Source: Roseateles sp. DAIF2
Lineage (GTDB): Bacteria; Pseudomonadota; Gammaproteobacteria; Burkholderiales; Burkholderiaceae_C
Direction: 5' to 3'
Assembly (NCBI RefSeq): GCF_015624425.1
Contig: NZ_CP049919.1
Span: 4,464,001-4,528,000 of the forward strand
DNA length: 64,000 nt
Of this stretch, positions 9,545 to 23,587 are shown in pieces. The stretch's first letter is position 1; each line of letters begins with the position of its first letter. The position numbers were made by a program, and so were the translations under genes. Under the pieces are notes generated by a model. The model was not told the DNA's origin. It did not search any database and saw nothing but the letters and a program-made list of their open reading frames with translations.

Positions 9545-10201
9545 TCAACCCGGCAGGTTTCGCGGATTCTCGGCCGCAACGGTGACCGGTCCATTGGGCG
9601 CCACCACGCCCATCGAGATGATGTGCTTGAGCGCCTCATCCACGCTCATCGCCAGCGGCTTGACGCTGGCTCGCGGCATCATCAGGAAGAAGCCGGAGGT
9701 GGGGTTCGGCGTGGTCGGCACATAGAGGCTGACATGTTCATCCCCGAGCGCCTCGGCCACCTCGCCCGAGGGCCGGCCGGTGACGAAGGCGATGGTCCAG
9801 CTGCCCTCGCGCGGGTACTGCACCAGCACCGCCTCGCGGAAGGCATTGCCGCTGCTGGAGAACAGCGTGTCCGAGACCTGCTTGACCGAGCTGTAGATGC
9901 TCTTGACGATCGGGATGTTGGACAGCAGGCGATGCCACTGCTTCAGCCACCATTGGCCGAAGATGTTGGCGACGAAGACGCCGGTCAGCAGCAGCGCGCC
10001 GACCAGGATCACCACGCCCAGGCCCGGGATATGGCGCAGGCCCTCGAGGTTGTCGTGCAGCGAGGCCGGCGCGACCGCCTGCATCGCGCTGAGCAGCGAG
10101 GCAAACACGCCGTCGATGATGCCCAGCACCCACAGCAGCACCCAGATGGTGATCGCGAGAGGCAGCCAGACCAGCAGGCCGGTGATGATGTACTTCTTCA
10201 C
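9545..10201 (-). CDS. DUF502 family membrane protein
   Basis: Membrane protein of 218 residues belonging to DUF502. Two N-terminal transmembrane helices (about residues 4-27 and 62-85) are followed by the conserved cytosolic region with [31 protein letters not shown] and [12 protein letters not shown], the family's diagnostic segments. Function is unknown; homologues are common in proteobacteria and often sit beside aspS and a FmdB-type gene, as here. The start lies 9 bases after the fmdB-type stop, so co-transcription is likely. Confidence 0.93.
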   Translation of the reverse strand: MKKYIITGLLVWLPLAITIWVLLWVLGIIDGVFASLLSAMQAVAPASLHDNLEGLRHIPGLGVVILVGALLLTGVFVANIFGQWWLKQWHRLLSNIPIVKSIYSSVKQVSDTLFSSSGNAFREAVLVQYPREGSWTIAFVTGRPSGEVAEALGDEHVSLYVPTTPNPTSGFFLMMPRASVKPLAMSVDEALKHIISMGVVAPNGPVTVAAENPRNLPG

Positions 10202-10210
10202 ACGATCCGA

Positions 10211-10537
10211 TCAGTGGCAGGCACAGGAGCCGCCGCAGGCCGCCGGGGCGGCCGCCGCGCTGCTGGCACCGCTGTCGGAACCGCCGGAGCCGGCCGAGCC
10301 GCTGTCCGCGGCGGCAGTGCTGCCCGTCGAGGCGGCCGCGGCGCTCGCGCCGGCGCCGCCCTTGAAGTCGGTCGCGTACCAGCCCGAGCCCTTGAGCTGG
10401 AAACCGGCCGCGGTGACCTGCTTGCTGAAGGTCTCGGCACCGCAGGCGGGGCAGGTGTTCAGCGGCGCATCGGAGAGCTTCTGCAGCACGTCCTTGGCAT
10501 GCCCGCAGGAACCGCAGCGGTAGGCATAGATCGGCAT
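10211..10537 (-). CDS. FmdB-type zinc-ribbon protein
   Basis: Protein of 108 residues starting with the FmdB/CxxC regulatory domain: MPIYAYRCGSCG, then CPACG, giving two CxxC pairs that form a zinc ribbon. The ribbon occupies residues 1-55. The C-terminal half is a low-complexity Ala/Ser/Gly tail ending in CGGSCACH, where three cysteines and a histidine could bind a second metal. The tail looks lineage-specific. FmdB was named for a putative regulator of formamidase genes, but the usual role of these proteins is unknown. A TATAAT box is present upstream on the minus strand. Confidence 0.9.
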   Translation of the reverse strand: MPIYAYRCGSCGHAKDVLQKLSDAPLNTCPACGAETFSKQVTAAGFQLKGSGWYATDFKGGAGASAAAASTGSTAAADSGSAGSGGSDSGASSAAAAPAACGGSCACH

Positions 10538-10572
10538 GATGGTCTAACTAAACCGTTGATCAAAAAGGTGAA

Positions 10573-10578
10573 ATTATA
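10573..10578 (-). promoter_or_regulatory. Candidate -10 element for fmdB-DUF502-aspS
   Basis: On the minus strand the sequence TATAAT occupies 10578-10573, about 36 bases before the fmdB-type ATG, in an AT-rich pocket within GC-rich DNA. No good TTGACA-like box lies 16-18 bases upstream, so this is a candidate only. Confidence 0.35.
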
Positions 10579-10600
10579 GGAGAAGCGCCCGCGGCGGGCC

Positions 10601-12061
10601 TCAGGACGGCTGCACCATATGGGGCGCGGCCTCGTGGCGGTTGCGCAGCCATTGCGGCAGCAGGCTGCCCAGCACCATGCCGGCCAGCGCGGCCAGCAGG
10701 CCGGCCAGTTGGCCCGGGAAATGCTCGCCCCAGCCGCTGATCTGGGGCATGAACAGCACCCAGGTGCCCAGGCCGGCCGCCAGCGAGAAGATCGCGCCCT
10801 GGGTGGTGGCGCGCTTCCAGTACAGGCCCATCACCAACGGCACGAAGGCGCCAACCAGCGGCACCTGGTAGGCGGAGGAGACCAGCTCGTAGATCGAGGT
10901 GCCCTGCATCGCGATCGCGTAGGCCAGCACCAGGCCGGCGAACACGACGATGCTCCAGCGCATCGCCAGCAGCTGCTCGCGGTCGCTCATCTTCGGGCGC
11001 AGATTGCGCAGGATGTTCTCGACGAAGCTGGTCGAGGGCGCCAGCAGGGTCGCCGAGGAGGTGCTCTTGATCGCCGACAGCAGCGCGCCGAAGAACAGGA
11101 TCTGCATCAGCAGCGGCATCTTCGACAGCACGAAGGTGGGCAGCAGCTTCTGGTAGTCGTCGCGGGCAATATCCATCGCCTGCTGGCCCATCACCACCAC
11201 CGCGCTGGCCACGATGAACATCGGTACGAAGGCGAACAGGATGTAGCTGACGCCGCCGATGATGGCGCCGCGCTGCGCGGTCTTGGCATCCTTGGCCGAC
11301 ATCACGCGCTGGAACACGTCCTGCTGCGGGATGCTGCCCAGCATCATCGTCAGCGCCGCGCCGATGAACATCGCGACCTCGGTGAAGCTGGGCTCGGGCA
11401 GGAAGCGCAGCAGGTCCTGGCTCTGCACCATCGCCATCACATTGCCGGCGCCGCCGGCCAGGTCGGCCGAGAAGATCGCGATCGCCGACAGACCCAGCAC
11501 CAGCACGATCATCTGGATGAAGTCGGTCCAGGCCACGGCCAGGAAGCCGCCGACCACCACATAGATCAGCACCGCCAGGGTGCCGACGATCATGCCGGTG
11601 GTGGTGCTCATCGCGCCGCCGGTCAGCACCGAGAACACCAGGCCCAGGGCCGTGATCTGCGCCGCCACCCAACCCAGATAGCTCAGGATGATGGCGACCG
11701 AGCAGAACACCTCGACGCCCTTGCCGTAGCGCTGGCGGTAGAAGCCGCCGATGGTCAGCAGGTTGTGGCGGTAGAGCTTGGCGGCGAAGAAGGCGCCGAC
11801 CAGGATCAGGCAGGTGCCGGCGCCGAACGGGTCCTCGACGATCGCGTTCAGCCCCCCCTGCACGAACTTGGCCGGGATGCCCATCACCGTCTCGGCGCCG
11901 AACCAGGTCGCGAAGGTGGTGGTGATCACCATCACCAGCGGCAGGCTGCGGCCGGCCACGGCGAAATCACTGGTGTTCTTGATCCGGGTACCGGCCCAGA
12001 CACCCAGGGCCAGGGTGCCCAGCAGGTACAGCACGACAAAGGCGATCAGCGTGGTGTTCAT
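10601..12061 (-). CDS. Sodium:solute symporter (SSS family)
   Basis: Integral membrane protein of 486 residues with about 13 hydrophobic segments, the SSS topology. Family features visible are GRSLPLVMVITTTFATWFGAE near the N-terminus (TM1-TM2), the LGWVAAQITALG helix, and the TM8 sodium-site region FGALLSAIKSTSSATLL with its Ser/Thr cluster. The substrate cannot be told from sequence; carboxylates, amino acids or sugars are all possible. It starts 102 bases downstream of a giant sensor kinase on the same strand, so the kinase may sense or regulate uptake of the same solute (inference). Confidence 0.92.
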   Translation of the reverse strand: MNTTLIAFVVLYLLGTLALGVWAGTRIKNTSDFAVAGRSLPLVMVITTTFATWFGAETVMGIPAKFVQGGLNAIVEDPFGAGTCLILVGAFFAAKLYRHNLLTIGGFYRQRYGKGVEVFCSVAIILSYLGWVAAQITALGLVFSVLTGGAMSTTTGMIVGTLAVLIYVVVGGFLAVAWTDFIQMIVLVLGLSAIAIFSADLAGGAGNVMAMVQSQDLLRFLPEPSFTEVAMFIGAALTMMLGSIPQQDVFQRVMSAKDAKTAQRGAIIGGVSYILFAFVPMFIVASAVVVMGQQAMDIARDDYQKLLPTFVLSKMPLLMQILFFGALLSAIKSTSSATLLAPSTSFVENILRNLRPKMSDREQLLAMRWSIVVFAGLVLAYAIAMQGTSIYELVSSAYQVPLVGAFVPLVMGLYWKRATTQGAIFSLAAGLGTWVLFMPQISGWGEHFPGQLAGLLAALAGMVLGSLLPQWLRNRHEAAPHMVQPS

Positions 12062-12163
12062 GGCGGAATCGGCAGCGAAAAGAGGGGGCGAACTCTGAAA
12101 AACGGCGGATTATCTATCCAGCCGGGGCCGGACCGCCGGTACGAGCAAGAAACAGGCCCCGGC

Positions 12164-16117
<3,954 letters not shown>

Positions 16118-16185
16118 GGTCCCAGCCTACGGGAATGCCGCTGCGTGCAAAAGCAGGGAAAGCCGGGACATGCCCGGCCCCGGTT

Positions 16186-17745
16186 TCAGGTCAGCCAGCC
16201 GGCACGGACCAGGACCTGGGCCAGCACCAGACCGGCGGTGAAGCCGAAGCCGACGAACAGCGCCATGCGCAGCAGGCGGTTGGTGCCGCGCTGCTCCTGC
16301 AGCAGGGCCAGCAGCAGCGCGCGCTCGCGGCCCTCGGTCTGGCGCTTCAGCGCATCGTGCAGCAGGCGCGGCAGCTCGGGGAAGAGCTGGGCATAGCGCG
16401 GCGCCTCCTTCTTGAGCTGGTTGACGAAGGCACGCCAGCCGACCTGCTCGTTCATCCAGCGCTCGAGGAAGGGCTTGGCGGTAGCCCAGAGGTCCAGCTC
16501 CGGGTCCAGTTGGCGGCCCAGGCCCTCGATGTTCAAGAGGGTCTTCTGCAAGAGCACCAGCTGCGGCTGGATCTCGACATTGAAGCGGCGCGAGGTCTGG
16601 AACAGGCGCATCAGCACCTGGCCCAGCGAGATGTCCTTCAGCGGCCGGTCGAAATGCGGCTCGCAGACCGCGCGCACCGCGCTTTCCAGCTCGTCGACCC
16701 GGGTCTCGGGCGGCACCCAGCCGGAGGCGATGTGCAGCTCGGCGACGCGCTTGTAGTCGCGCTGGAAGAAGGCGATGAAGTTCTGCGCCAGGTATTCCTT
16801 GTCGGTCTCGGTCAGGGTGCCGATGATGCCGAAATCCAGCGCCACATAGCGGCCGAAGGTGGCCGGATCGAGGCTGACCTGGATATTGCCCGGGTGCATG
16901 TCGGCGTGGAAGAAGCCGTCGCGGAACACCTGGGTGAAGAAGATCGTGACACCGTCGCGCGCCAGCTTCTTGATGTCGATGCCGGCGTCCTTCAGGCGCT
17001 GCAGCTGCGAGATCGGCACGCCGTGCATGCGCTCCATCACGATCACTTCGCTGCTGCACAGGTCCCAGTGCATCTCGGGCACCAGCACCAGGTCCAGGCC
17101 GTCCATATTGCGGCGCAGCTGGGCCGCGTTGGCGGCCTCGCGCACCAGATCCAGCTCGTCGTGCAGATAGGTGTCGAACTCGGCCACCACCTCGCGCGGC
17201 TTCAGGCGCCGGCCATCGGCCGAAAGGCGCTCGACCCAGCCGGCCAGGGTGCGCAAGAGGGCCAGGTCGTCCTCGATGATGTCCAGCATGCCCGGGCGCA
17301 GCACCTTGACCGCGACCTCGCGGCCATCGTGCAGCACCGCGAAATGCACCTGGGCGATCGAGGCGCTGGCCACCGGCTCGGCCTCGAAGCTCTTGAACAG
17401 CTGCTCGATGGGCTTGCCGAAGGCCTTCTCGACCAGGGCGCGCGACTGCTCGGCCGGGAAGGGTGGCACCCGGTCCTGCAGGCGGGACAGCTCCTCGATC
17501 ACGTCGCGCGGCAGCAGGTCGCGCCGGGTCGACAGCACCTGGCCGAACTTGACGAAGATCGGCCCCAGCCGCTCCAGCGCCAGGCGCAGGCGCGCGCCGC
17601 GCGGCTGCTCCCAGTTCCGGCCCAGCGAGATCAGGCGGCGCAGCAGGCGAGCACGGCGCTGCCGAAAGCCCGACAGCGCCAGATCATCGAGGCCGAAACG
17701 CGCGAAGGTCCAGGCGATGACCAGCAGCCGGGCGAGATACCTCAT
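16186..17745 (-). CDS. ubiB: Ubiquinone biosynthesis kinase/ATPase UbiB
   Basis: Atypical ABC1/ADCK-family kinase-like protein of 519 residues required for ubiquinone synthesis. The KxGQ motif (KFGQ, residues 66-69), the ATP-binding VAVKVLRP, the ExD-region [13 protein letters not shown], the catalytic-loop-like HADMHPGNI (about 282) and LDFGIIG are all present. Two C-terminal hydrophobic helices (last 25-30 residues) anchor it in the inner membrane. Its ATG overlaps the ubiJ stop by 4 bases (ATGA), so the two are translationally coupled. In related genomes ubiE usually lies just upstream of this pair; here ubiE is 33 kb away, beyond the EPS locus. Confidence 0.96.
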   Translation of the reverse strand: MRYLARLLVIAWTFARFGLDDLALSGFRQRRARLLRRLISLGRNWEQPRGARLRLALERLGPIFVKFGQVLSTRRDLLPRDVIEELSRLQDRVPPFPAEQSRALVEKAFGKPIEQLFKSFEAEPVASASIAQVHFAVLHDGREVAVKVLRPGMLDIIEDDLALLRTLAGWVERLSADGRRLKPREVVAEFDTYLHDELDLVREAANAAQLRRNMDGLDLVLVPEMHWDLCSSEVIVMERMHGVPISQLQRLKDAGIDIKKLARDGVTIFFTQVFRDGFFHADMHPGNIQVSLDPATFGRYVALDFGIIGTLTETDKEYLAQNFIAFFQRDYKRVAELHIASGWVPPETRVDELESAVRAVCEPHFDRPLKDISLGQVLMRLFQTSRRFNVEIQPQLVLLQKTLLNIEGLGRQLDPELDLWATAKPFLERWMNEQVGWRAFVNQLKKEAPRYAQLFPELPRLLHDALKRQTEGRERALLLALLQEQRGTNRLLRMALFVGFGFTAGLVLAQVLVRAGWLT

Positions 17746-18260
17746 GGGCGCGGCTGGCCGGGCATCAGATGCGCGGCGCCCTTGGCCAGTGCCGCCATGC
17801 CCTGGGCCACGGCCCGGCCCCAGCGCGCCAGCTGGTGCGCGACCGCCGGGCCGAGCAGCTGGGCCAGGTCATCCTCGATGTCCCAGCGCAGGTTGTCCAT
17901 CAGCCAGCTCAGCTCGCCGGCCAGCGCCGCGTCGCCCTGCACCGCCACCTGCGGCTTGTCGCCGGCCAGCGCGCCCAGCGCCAGCGCGGCCGGGTTGCTG
18001 GCATCGACCTCGATGCGCAGCGCGTCCGCCGGTGCGGCGTCGAGCCGCTCCAGCAGGCCGGCACGGCTGATGCTCAGAGCCAGATCGGGCGCCGGGGGCA
18101 GCAGCGCGGGCCAGCCGCGCAGATGCACCACGATGGCGCGGCCGGCAAAGGGCGCGAGTCGCGTCGTCGCCACGGCCTCGCGGCCGATGACATGGTTAAG
18201 CAACAGGCAGATGCGATCCTGCACCGCCGGCGCCAAGAGTTTGGACCAGTCTTGAAACAT
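17742..18260 (-). CDS. ubiJ: Ubiquinone biosynthesis accessory factor UbiJ (SCP2 domain)
   Basis: Protein of 172 residues with an SCP2/sterol-carrier-like domain (about 35-115; [12 protein letters not shown] and a beta-alpha sandwich pattern) followed by a helical C-terminal half ([23 protein letters not shown]), which is the UbiJ layout. UbiJ with UbiK organises the soluble ubiquinone-synthesis complex and binds the lipid intermediates (known role). It is directly upstream of ubiB with a 4-base overlap. The 185-base gap before it also holds the divergent start of the EPS locus, so ubiJB expression must use a promoter in that gap rather than reading through from ubiE. Confidence 0.9.
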   Translation of the reverse strand: MFQDWSKLLAPAVQDRICLLLNHVIGREAVATTRLAPFAGRAIVVHLRGWPALLPPAPDLALSISRAGLLERLDAAPADALRIEVDASNPAALALGALAGDKPQVAVQGDAALAGELSWLMDNLRWDIEDDLAQLLGPAVAHQLARWGRAVAQGMAALAKGAAHLMPGQPRP

Positions 18261-18445
18261 GGCGCGATTGTAGGCAGCGCTTACAACTCCAGCGAATTAG
18301 GGGGTAGTAGTCACCCGGAGGGGTCACGTGAATGAGCGAGAATTCGCGGTTCGAACCCAGGTCGGGAGGGGCCAGGGCCGGGACGCGTAAGTTGGCGGGT
18401 ATTGCACTCGCAAAGCCCAGACAAAACGCCAGGAGCGTGAGGACA
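18261..18445. promoter_or_regulatory. Divergent region between ubiJ and epsB; holds EPS-associated motif
   Basis: This gap carries promoters for ubiJB (-) and epsB (+). At 18295-18306 it contains ATTAGGGGGTAG, about 143 bases before the epsB ATG. A close copy (ATTAGGGGGGAG) lies in the same orientation about 130 bases before epsD at the other end of the locus. A good ribosome-binding site (TGAGGA) precedes ATG 18446. No consensus sigma-70 or sigma-54 promoter was convincing. Confidence 0.45.
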
Positions 18446-19840
18446 ATGTTCGAGGATCGCAGTTACAAGAGAACTTTTTACAGCGCACCCCAATCGGTCG
18501 AATCCTTGATTGCCGCCTTTTTGGAGCCCGGCATCATTGTTCTGAGTTATCTGGCCGTCAATGCGTATTTCAACGAACCGGTACTGCGCTCCACGCTGAC
18601 CCTGTGTCTGCTGGTATTCGCGCTGACCTTTCCCGGCCGCAACCGTTTTTCCGAACATCCGGTCAGCGCCGCGATCGATGTTCTGAGCTCGTGGGTGATG
18701 CTGCTGATCATTCTCGCCCTGTGCGGGTATGCGACCAGCAGCATGGGGTATTTCGAGAATCATGTGCTGTTGTGGTGGGCGGGTATCACACCGCTGCTAC
18801 AGATACTCGCGATCGAATTCGGCCGGCGCCTGCGCCGCTGGCAGGCCGCCCAGCCGCAGGCGCGCCGCCTGGCGGTGATCGTCGGCGGCAGTGCGCTGGG
18901 CGTGAAGGTGGCACGGGCGCTGCGCGAGGGCGGCGACCAGGGCAGCGATTTCCGCGGCTATTTCGACGACCGCCAGGACGACCGCCTGCATCCGGAGGCC
19001 GGCCCGCAGCTGCTGGGCACCCTGGCCCAGGTCGGCGACTATGTGCGCGAGCATGGTGTGCGCGAGGTCTACATCACCCTGCCGCTGGGCTCGCAGCCGC
19101 GCATCGTGCGACTGCTGGAGCAGTTGCAGGGCACGACCGCCTCGCTGTTCTTCGTGCCCGATGTGTTCGGCATCTCGATCATCCAGGGCCGGCTGCAGGA
19201 CATGAACGGCGTGCCGGTGGTCGGCATCTGCGAAACCCCGTTCACCGGCACCAACGAGCTGGTCAAGCGCATCAGCGACATCGTGCTGGCCAGCATCATC
19301 CTGGTGCTGATCTCGCCGATCCTGGCCGCGGTGGCACTCGGCGTGAAGCTCAGCTCACCCGGGCCGATCATCTTCAAGCAGCGCCGCAACGGCCTGGATG
19401 GCGAGGAGATCATCGTCTACAAGTTCCGCTCGATGCGGACCCAGGACAATGGTTCGGTCGTCAAGCAGGCCACCAAGGGCGACGCCCGCATCACGCCCTT
19501 CGGCGCCTTCATCCGCAAGACCTCGCTGGACGAGCTGCCGCAGTTCGTCAATGTGCTGCAGGGCCGCATGAGCATCGTCGGCCCGCGCCCGCATGCGGTG
19601 GCGCACAACGAGGAATACCGCCAGCTGATCAAGGCCTATATGGTGCGCCACAAGGTCAAGCCCGGCATCACCGGCTGGGCCCAGGTCAACGGCCTGCGTG
19701 GCGAGACCGACACGATCGACAAGATGAAGGCCCGCGTCGAATACGATCTGGAATACCTGCGCAACTGGTCGCTGGGCCTGGATCTGCAGATCATCGTGCG
19801 CACCGTGCGCCTGATGGTGTTCGACCGCCACGCCTACTGA
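18446..19840 (+). CDS. epsB: Undecaprenyl-phosphate sugar phosphotransferase EpsB (EPS priming enzyme)
   Basis: Polyprenol-phosphate hexose-1-phosphate transferase of 464 residues that starts repeat-unit synthesis by linking a sugar phosphate (usually glucose or galactose) to undecaprenyl phosphate. The N-terminal half has four membrane helices and a Rossmann-like CoA_binding_3 region (LAVIVGGSALGVKVARAL). A further membrane segment (IVLASIILVLISPILAAV) leads into the catalytic bacterial sugar transferase domain, with SPGPIIFKQRRNGLDG, the KFRSM motif, RKTSLDELPQ and IVGPRPH. The start at 18446 is set by TGAGGA 5-6 bases upstream; an in-frame ATG at 18332 would add a non-homologous leader. 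It opens the left (+) arm of the locus. Confidence 0.94.
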   Translation: MFEDRSYKRTFYSAPQSVESLIAAFLEPGIIVLSYLAVNAYFNEPVLRSTLTLCLLVFALTFPGRNRFSEHPVSAAIDVLSSWVMLLIILALCGYATSSMGYFENHVLLWWAGITPLLQILAIEFGRRLRRWQAAQPQARRLAVIVGGSALGVKVARALREGGDQGSDFRGYFDDRQDDRLHPEAGPQLLGTLAQVGDYVREHGVREVYITLPLGSQPRIVRLLEQLQGTTASLFFVPDVFGISIIQGRLQDMNGVPVVGICETPFTGTNELVKRISDIVLASIILVLISPILAAVALGVKLSSPGPIIFKQRRNGLDGEEIIVYKFRSMRTQDNGSVVKQATKGDARITPFGAFIRKTSLDELPQFVNVLQGRMSIVGPRPHAVAHNEEYRQLIKAYMVRHKVKPGITGWAQVNGLRGETDTIDKMKARVEYDLEYLRNWSLGLDLQIIVRTVRLMVFDRHAY

Positions 19841-19867
19841 TTGATGACACCTCTTCCGGGCAGGTCC

Positions 19868-21079
19868 ATGACGCATATAAATATTCACGGTTTCCCCCTC
19901 GCACTGCTCGCCCTGGCCGCCGGCGCGGCCCAGGCCCAGCAGAGCCCCTACTACATCGGCGGATCGCTGGGCGTGACCCATGTGTCCAACATCTACCGCA
20001 CCGGTGGCGTCCAGCCGCGCAACAACGACAACGTCACAACCGCCACCCTGCTGGCCGGCCTGGACCAGCGCCTGGGTCGCCAGCGCCTGTTCGGCGATGT
20101 CTCGCTGCGCAGCAACAGCTACGAGAACAACCGCTCGCTGCGCAACAACGGTTATGCGCTGAACGCAGGACTGGATTGGGAGACCATCGGCCGGCTGTCG
20201 GGGCAACTGAGCGTCAACTCCAATCGCAACCTGGCGCAGTTCAATCCCGGAGGCGGCGCGCCCTCGGTCACGAAGAAGAACATCGAACAAACCGACCAGG
20301 CGCGGGCCTCGGTGCGCTACGGACTGGCCTCGCTGCTGACCCTAGAAGGCTCGCTGACTCATCGACGCCGCGACTATTCGGCCAGCGAGTACGACGCCTA
20401 CGACTACCAGCAGGACACCGTCTCCGTGGGCCTGACCTACCGGCCCAGCAGCGCCCTGACCCTGGGCGTGGCGCTGCGCTATGGCGACGGCAAGTATCCG
20501 CATGTGCCGCTGGGCGGCGGCCGCTCTGCCGTCGACGACTTCACCAGCAAAAATGTGGACCTGACCGGTACCTGGGTGCCCAGCGCGGCCAGCACCTTGA
20601 GCGCAAGACTGAGTGCCAGCCGCCGCGACCGCAGCCTGGCCAGTTCGACCGACTTTTCCGGCGCCACCGGCAGCCTGACCTGGAACTGGCAACCGACCGC
20701 ACGCCTGAAGATCAACACCACCGTGATGCGGGACTCCGGCGACGAAACCTCGTTCTTCAACCTCGGCAATATCGGGGGCTTCACCAGCGACTACAGCCTC
20801 GTCACCAACAGCCTGCAGATCAATAGCAGCTACGAGCTGACAGGCAAAGTCCAGCTCGATGCCGGCCTGAGCCACTATGACCGATCCCTCAGCAACTCCT
20901 TCCAGGGCAATGGCGATGACAAGAGCACATCGCTGAGCCTGGGCCTGCGCTGGATGGTGACGCGCAACGGTCTGATCGGCTGCCAGATCAATCACGACAA
21001 GCGTAGCGGCCAGTCCCGGTTCTCCTCGCCCTACAGCGCCAACAGCTATGGCTGCTATGGACAGATCACGCTGCGTTAG
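19868..21079 (+). CDS. epsL: Outer-membrane beta-barrel EPS protein EpsL
   Basis: Protein of 403 residues with a clear signal peptide (MTHINIHGFPLALLALAAGA, cut after AQA). The rest is made of alternating amphipathic strands (repeated S/T-x-S-x-x-aromatic patterns, ending in an aromatic/Arg C-terminus, YGQITLR) typical of a 16-18-stranded outer-membrane barrel. It matches the EpsL type first described in the Methylobacillus EPS operon by position and architecture. A role in export or surface retention of the polymer is inferred. ATG 19868 has AGG close upstream; an alternative ATG at 19844 gives a less typical signal peptide. It follows epsB by 27 bases. Confidence 0.85.
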   Translation: MTHINIHGFPLALLALAAGAAQAQQSPYYIGGSLGVTHVSNIYRTGGVQPRNNDNVTTATLLAGLDQRLGRQRLFGDVSLRSNSYENNRSLRNNGYALNAGLDWETIGRLSGQLSVNSNRNLAQFNPGGGAPSVTKKNIEQTDQARASVRYGLASLLTLEGSLTHRRRDYSASEYDAYDYQQDTVSVGLTYRPSSALTLGVALRYGDGKYPHVPLGGGRSAVDDFTSKNVDLTGTWVPSAASTLSARLSASRRDRSLASSTDFSGATGSLTWNWQPTARLKINTTVMRDSGDETSFFNLGNIGGFTSDYSLVTNSLQINSSYELTGKVQLDAGLSHYDRSLSNSFQGNGDDKSTSLSLGLRWMVTRNGLIGCQINHDKRSGQSRFSSPYSANSYGCYGQITLR

Positions 21080-21087
21080 AACCTCCG

Positions 21088-22119
21088 ATGAGAAACCAAA
21101 AAATCCTGCTGACCGGCGCCACCGGCTACATCGCCTCGCATACCTGGCTGGCCCTGCTGGAGTCCGGCTTCGACGTGGTGGGCGTCGACAACTTCGCCAA
21201 CAGCTCGCCCGAAGTCCTGAACCGACTGCAGCGGCTATCGGGCCAGGCTCCCGTCTTCGAGAAGGCGGATGTGGGCGACGCCGCCGCGCTGGACGCGGTG
21301 TTCGCCGCCCACAAGCCGGCCGCGGTGGTGCATTTCGCCGCCTTCAAGGCGGTCGGCGAATCCACCACGATGCCGCTGGCCTATTACCGCAACAATATCG
21401 GCGGCCTGATCAACACCTGCGAAACGATGCGTCGGCATGGCTGCTCGCGCATGGTGTTCAGCTCCAGCGCGACGGTCTATGGTGCGCCTGCACCCACCGA
21501 CCTGCCGCTGCGCGAGGACGCGGCGCTGTCGGCGGTCAATCCTTATGGCGCCACCAAGCTGATGGGCGAGACCATCCTGCGCGACCTGGGCGCGGCCGAG
21601 CCGGATTGGCAGACCGCCTGCCTGCGCTATTTCAATCCGGTCGGTGCGCATGAAAGCGGCCTGATCGGCGAGGATCCGCGCGGCATTCCGAACAATCTGA
21701 TGCCCTATGTGGCCCAGGTCGCGGTCGGCCGCCGCGCCGAGCTGCAGGTCTTCGGCGACGACTACGACACGCCCGATGGCACCGGCGTGCGCGACTACAT
21801 CCATGTGATGGACCTGGCCGAGGGCCATGTCGCTGCGCTGCGCTTCCTGCTGAACGGCCGCGAATCGATCACCGCCAACCTCGGCACCGGTCGAGGCTAC
21901 AGCGTGCTGGATCTGGTGCGAGCCTACTCGGCCGCCAGCGGCCGCCCGATTCCATATCGCATTGCTCCGCGTCGCACCGGCGACGCGGCCGCCTGCTGGG
22001 CCGACGCCAGCCTGGCCAATGAAAAGCTGGGCTGGTCGGCCCGACATGACCTTGTGCGCATGTGCGAGGACAGCTGGCGCTGGCAGAGCATGAACCCCCA
22101 GGGATTCGAAAAATCATGA
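21088..22119 (+). CDS. galE: UDP-glucose 4-epimerase
   Basis: Extended short-chain dehydrogenase of 343 residues. The NAD-binding GATGYIASHT motif lies at residues 10-19, the catalytic Ser/Tyr in FSSSATVYG and YGATK (YxxxK), and the GalE-type RYFNPVGAHESGLIGEDPRG loop is present. It interconverts UDP-glucose and UDP-galactose. The GY-x-x-S-H form of the glycine motif is normal for GalE. The stop overlaps the manC start (ATGA), so translation is coupled. It supplies UDP-galactose for the EPS or for priming. Confidence 0.93.
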   Translation: MRNQKILLTGATGYIASHTWLALLESGFDVVGVDNFANSSPEVLNRLQRLSGQAPVFEKADVGDAAALDAVFAAHKPAAVVHFAAFKAVGESTTMPLAYYRNNIGGLINTCETMRRHGCSRMVFSSSATVYGAPAPTDLPLREDAALSAVNPYGATKLMGETILRDLGAAEPDWQTACLRYFNPVGAHESGLIGEDPRGIPNNLMPYVAQVAVGRRAELQVFGDDYDTPDGTGVRDYIHVMDLAEGHVAALRFLLNGRESITANLGTGRGYSVLDLVRAYSAASGRPIPYRIAPRRTGDAAACWADASLANEKLGWSARHDLVRMCEDSWRWQSMNPQGFEKS

Positions 22120-23567
22120 GCAAGAACAGCCTTCCCATTCAGGTCCAGCCGGTCATCATGGCCGGCGGCAGCGGCACGCGGCTGTGGCCGCTGTCACGGG
22201 CCGGCTATCCCAAGCAATTCCTGGTGCTGGAAGGCAATAGCAGCCTGTTTCAGCAGGCCGCGCAGCGCCTGGCCGGCCTGGCCGCGCCGGATCTGGCCCT
22301 GCAAGCCCCGCTGATCGTCGGCAACGAGGAGCATCGCTTCCTGGTGCTGGACCAGTTGCGCGAAGCCCGTCTCGAACCCGGCGCCGTGCTGCTGGAACCG
22401 CTGGGCCGCAACACCGCGCCGGCCCTGACCCTGGCCGCCCTGCAGGCCCAGGCAGATGGCGGCGATCCGGTGCTGGTGGTCACGCCGGCCGACCAGACCG
22501 TCACCAACCCGGCCGCCTTCACCGAATCACTGCAGCGGGCGGTGCGCGAAGCCGCGGACGGCGCGATCGTGATCCTGGGCATCACGCCCGACCGCCCGGA
22601 AACCGGCTATGGCTATATCCGCGCCGACCAGACCGGTACCGGCCTGGCCGTCGCCCGCTTCGTCGAGAAGCCCGACCTGGGCACCGCCGAGGGCTATCTG
22701 CGCGACGGTGGCTACTACTGGAACAGCGGCATGTTCGTGCTGCGCGCCAGCACCTGGATTGCCGCGCTGGAACGCTTCCGCCCCGACATCCTGGCCGCGA
22801 CCCGCAGCGCCTTTGCGGCCCGCGGCACCGATGCCAAGTTCGTGCGGCCGGGCAAGGCCGAGTTCGCGGCCGTGCCCAGCGAGTCGGTTGACTATGCAGT
22901 GATGGAGCGCTGCCCCGGCAGCGGCATCGCGCTGGCGATGGTGCCGCTGGATGCGGGCTGGAACGACCTGGGCGCCTGGGAGGCGGTGTGGCAGGTTGCG
23001 GCCAAGGATGAGGCCGGCAATGCCAGCCGCGGCGACGCCATCGTCACCGACAGCCGCAACACCCTGGTACATGCCACCAGCCGGCTGGTCTCGGTGGTCG
23101 GGCTCGACGATGTCGTGGTGGTCGAGACCGCCGACGCGGTGCTGGTGGCCGACCGCAGCAAGAGCCAGGACGTCAAGAAGATCGTCCAGCAACTCGACAG
23201 CAGCCAGCGCGGCGAGCATGCGCTGCATCGCAAGGTGCACCGCCCCTGGGGTTCGTACGACAGCATCGACCACGGCCCGCGCCACCAGGTCAAGCGCATC
23301 ATGGTCAAGCCCGGCGCCACCCTGAGCCTGCAGATGCACCATCACCGCGCCGAGCATTGGATCGTGGTTTCCGGCACCGCCGAGGTCACCGTGGGCGACA
23401 AGGTGGTCCTGCTCAGCGAAAACCAGAGCACCTACATCCCGCTGGGTGTCACCCATCGCCTGGCCAATCCGGGCAAGCTGCCGCTGGAGATCATCGAGGT
23501 CCAGTCCGGCTCCTATCTCGGCGAGGACGACATCGTCCGCTTCGAGGACACCTACGGCCGCAAGTGA
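22116..23567 (+). CDS. manC: Mannose-1-phosphate guanylyltransferase / mannose-6-phosphate isomerase
   Basis: Bifunctional enzyme of 483 residues that makes GDP-mannose. The nucleotidyltransferase domain begins with [16 protein letters not shown] (residues 13-28) and YPKQFL, and includes VTPADQT and the FVEKPDL active-site lysine. The C-terminal type II phosphomannose isomerase cupin has RPWGSY, the metal ligands in [11 protein letters not shown], and GTAEVTVGD. Start ATG 22116 overlaps the galE stop by 4 bases. GDP-mannose feeds gmd-fcl (GDP-fucose) encoded 3.5 kb downstream and may also donate mannose directly. No phosphomannomutase gene is in the window. Confidence 0.96.
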   Translation: MSKNSLPIQVQPVIMAGGSGTRLWPLSRAGYPKQFLVLEGNSSLFQQAAQRLAGLAAPDLALQAPLIVGNEEHRFLVLDQLREARLEPGAVLLEPLGRNTAPALTLAALQAQADGGDPVLVVTPADQTVTNPAAFTESLQRAVREAADGAIVILGITPDRPETGYGYIRADQTGTGLAVARFVEKPDLGTAEGYLRDGGYYWNSGMFVLRASTWIAALERFRPDILAATRSAFAARGTDAKFVRPGKAEFAAVPSESVDYAVMERCPGSGIALAMVPLDAGWNDLGAWEAVWQVAAKDEAGNASRGDAIVTDSRNTLVHATSRLVSVVGLDDVVVVETADAVLVADRSKSQDVKKIVQQLDSSQRGEHALHRKVHRPWGSYDSIDHGPRHQVKRIMVKPGATLSLQMHHHRAEHWIVVSGTAEVTVGDKVVLLSENQSTYIPLGVTHRLANPGKLPLEIIEVQSGSYLGEDDIVRFEDTYGRK

Positions 23568-23587
23568 AAACAAGGGAAGCAAAGGAC

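Noticed and set aside
18392..18406. Possible sigma-54 promoter (TTGGCGGGTATTGCA) before epsB
   Set aside because: The GG and GC elements are separated by 8 bases instead of the strict 10.
18332..18445. Longer N-terminus for EpsB from ATG 18332
   Set aside because: The added residues are unlike the family, and a good Shine-Dalgarno sits before ATG 18446.
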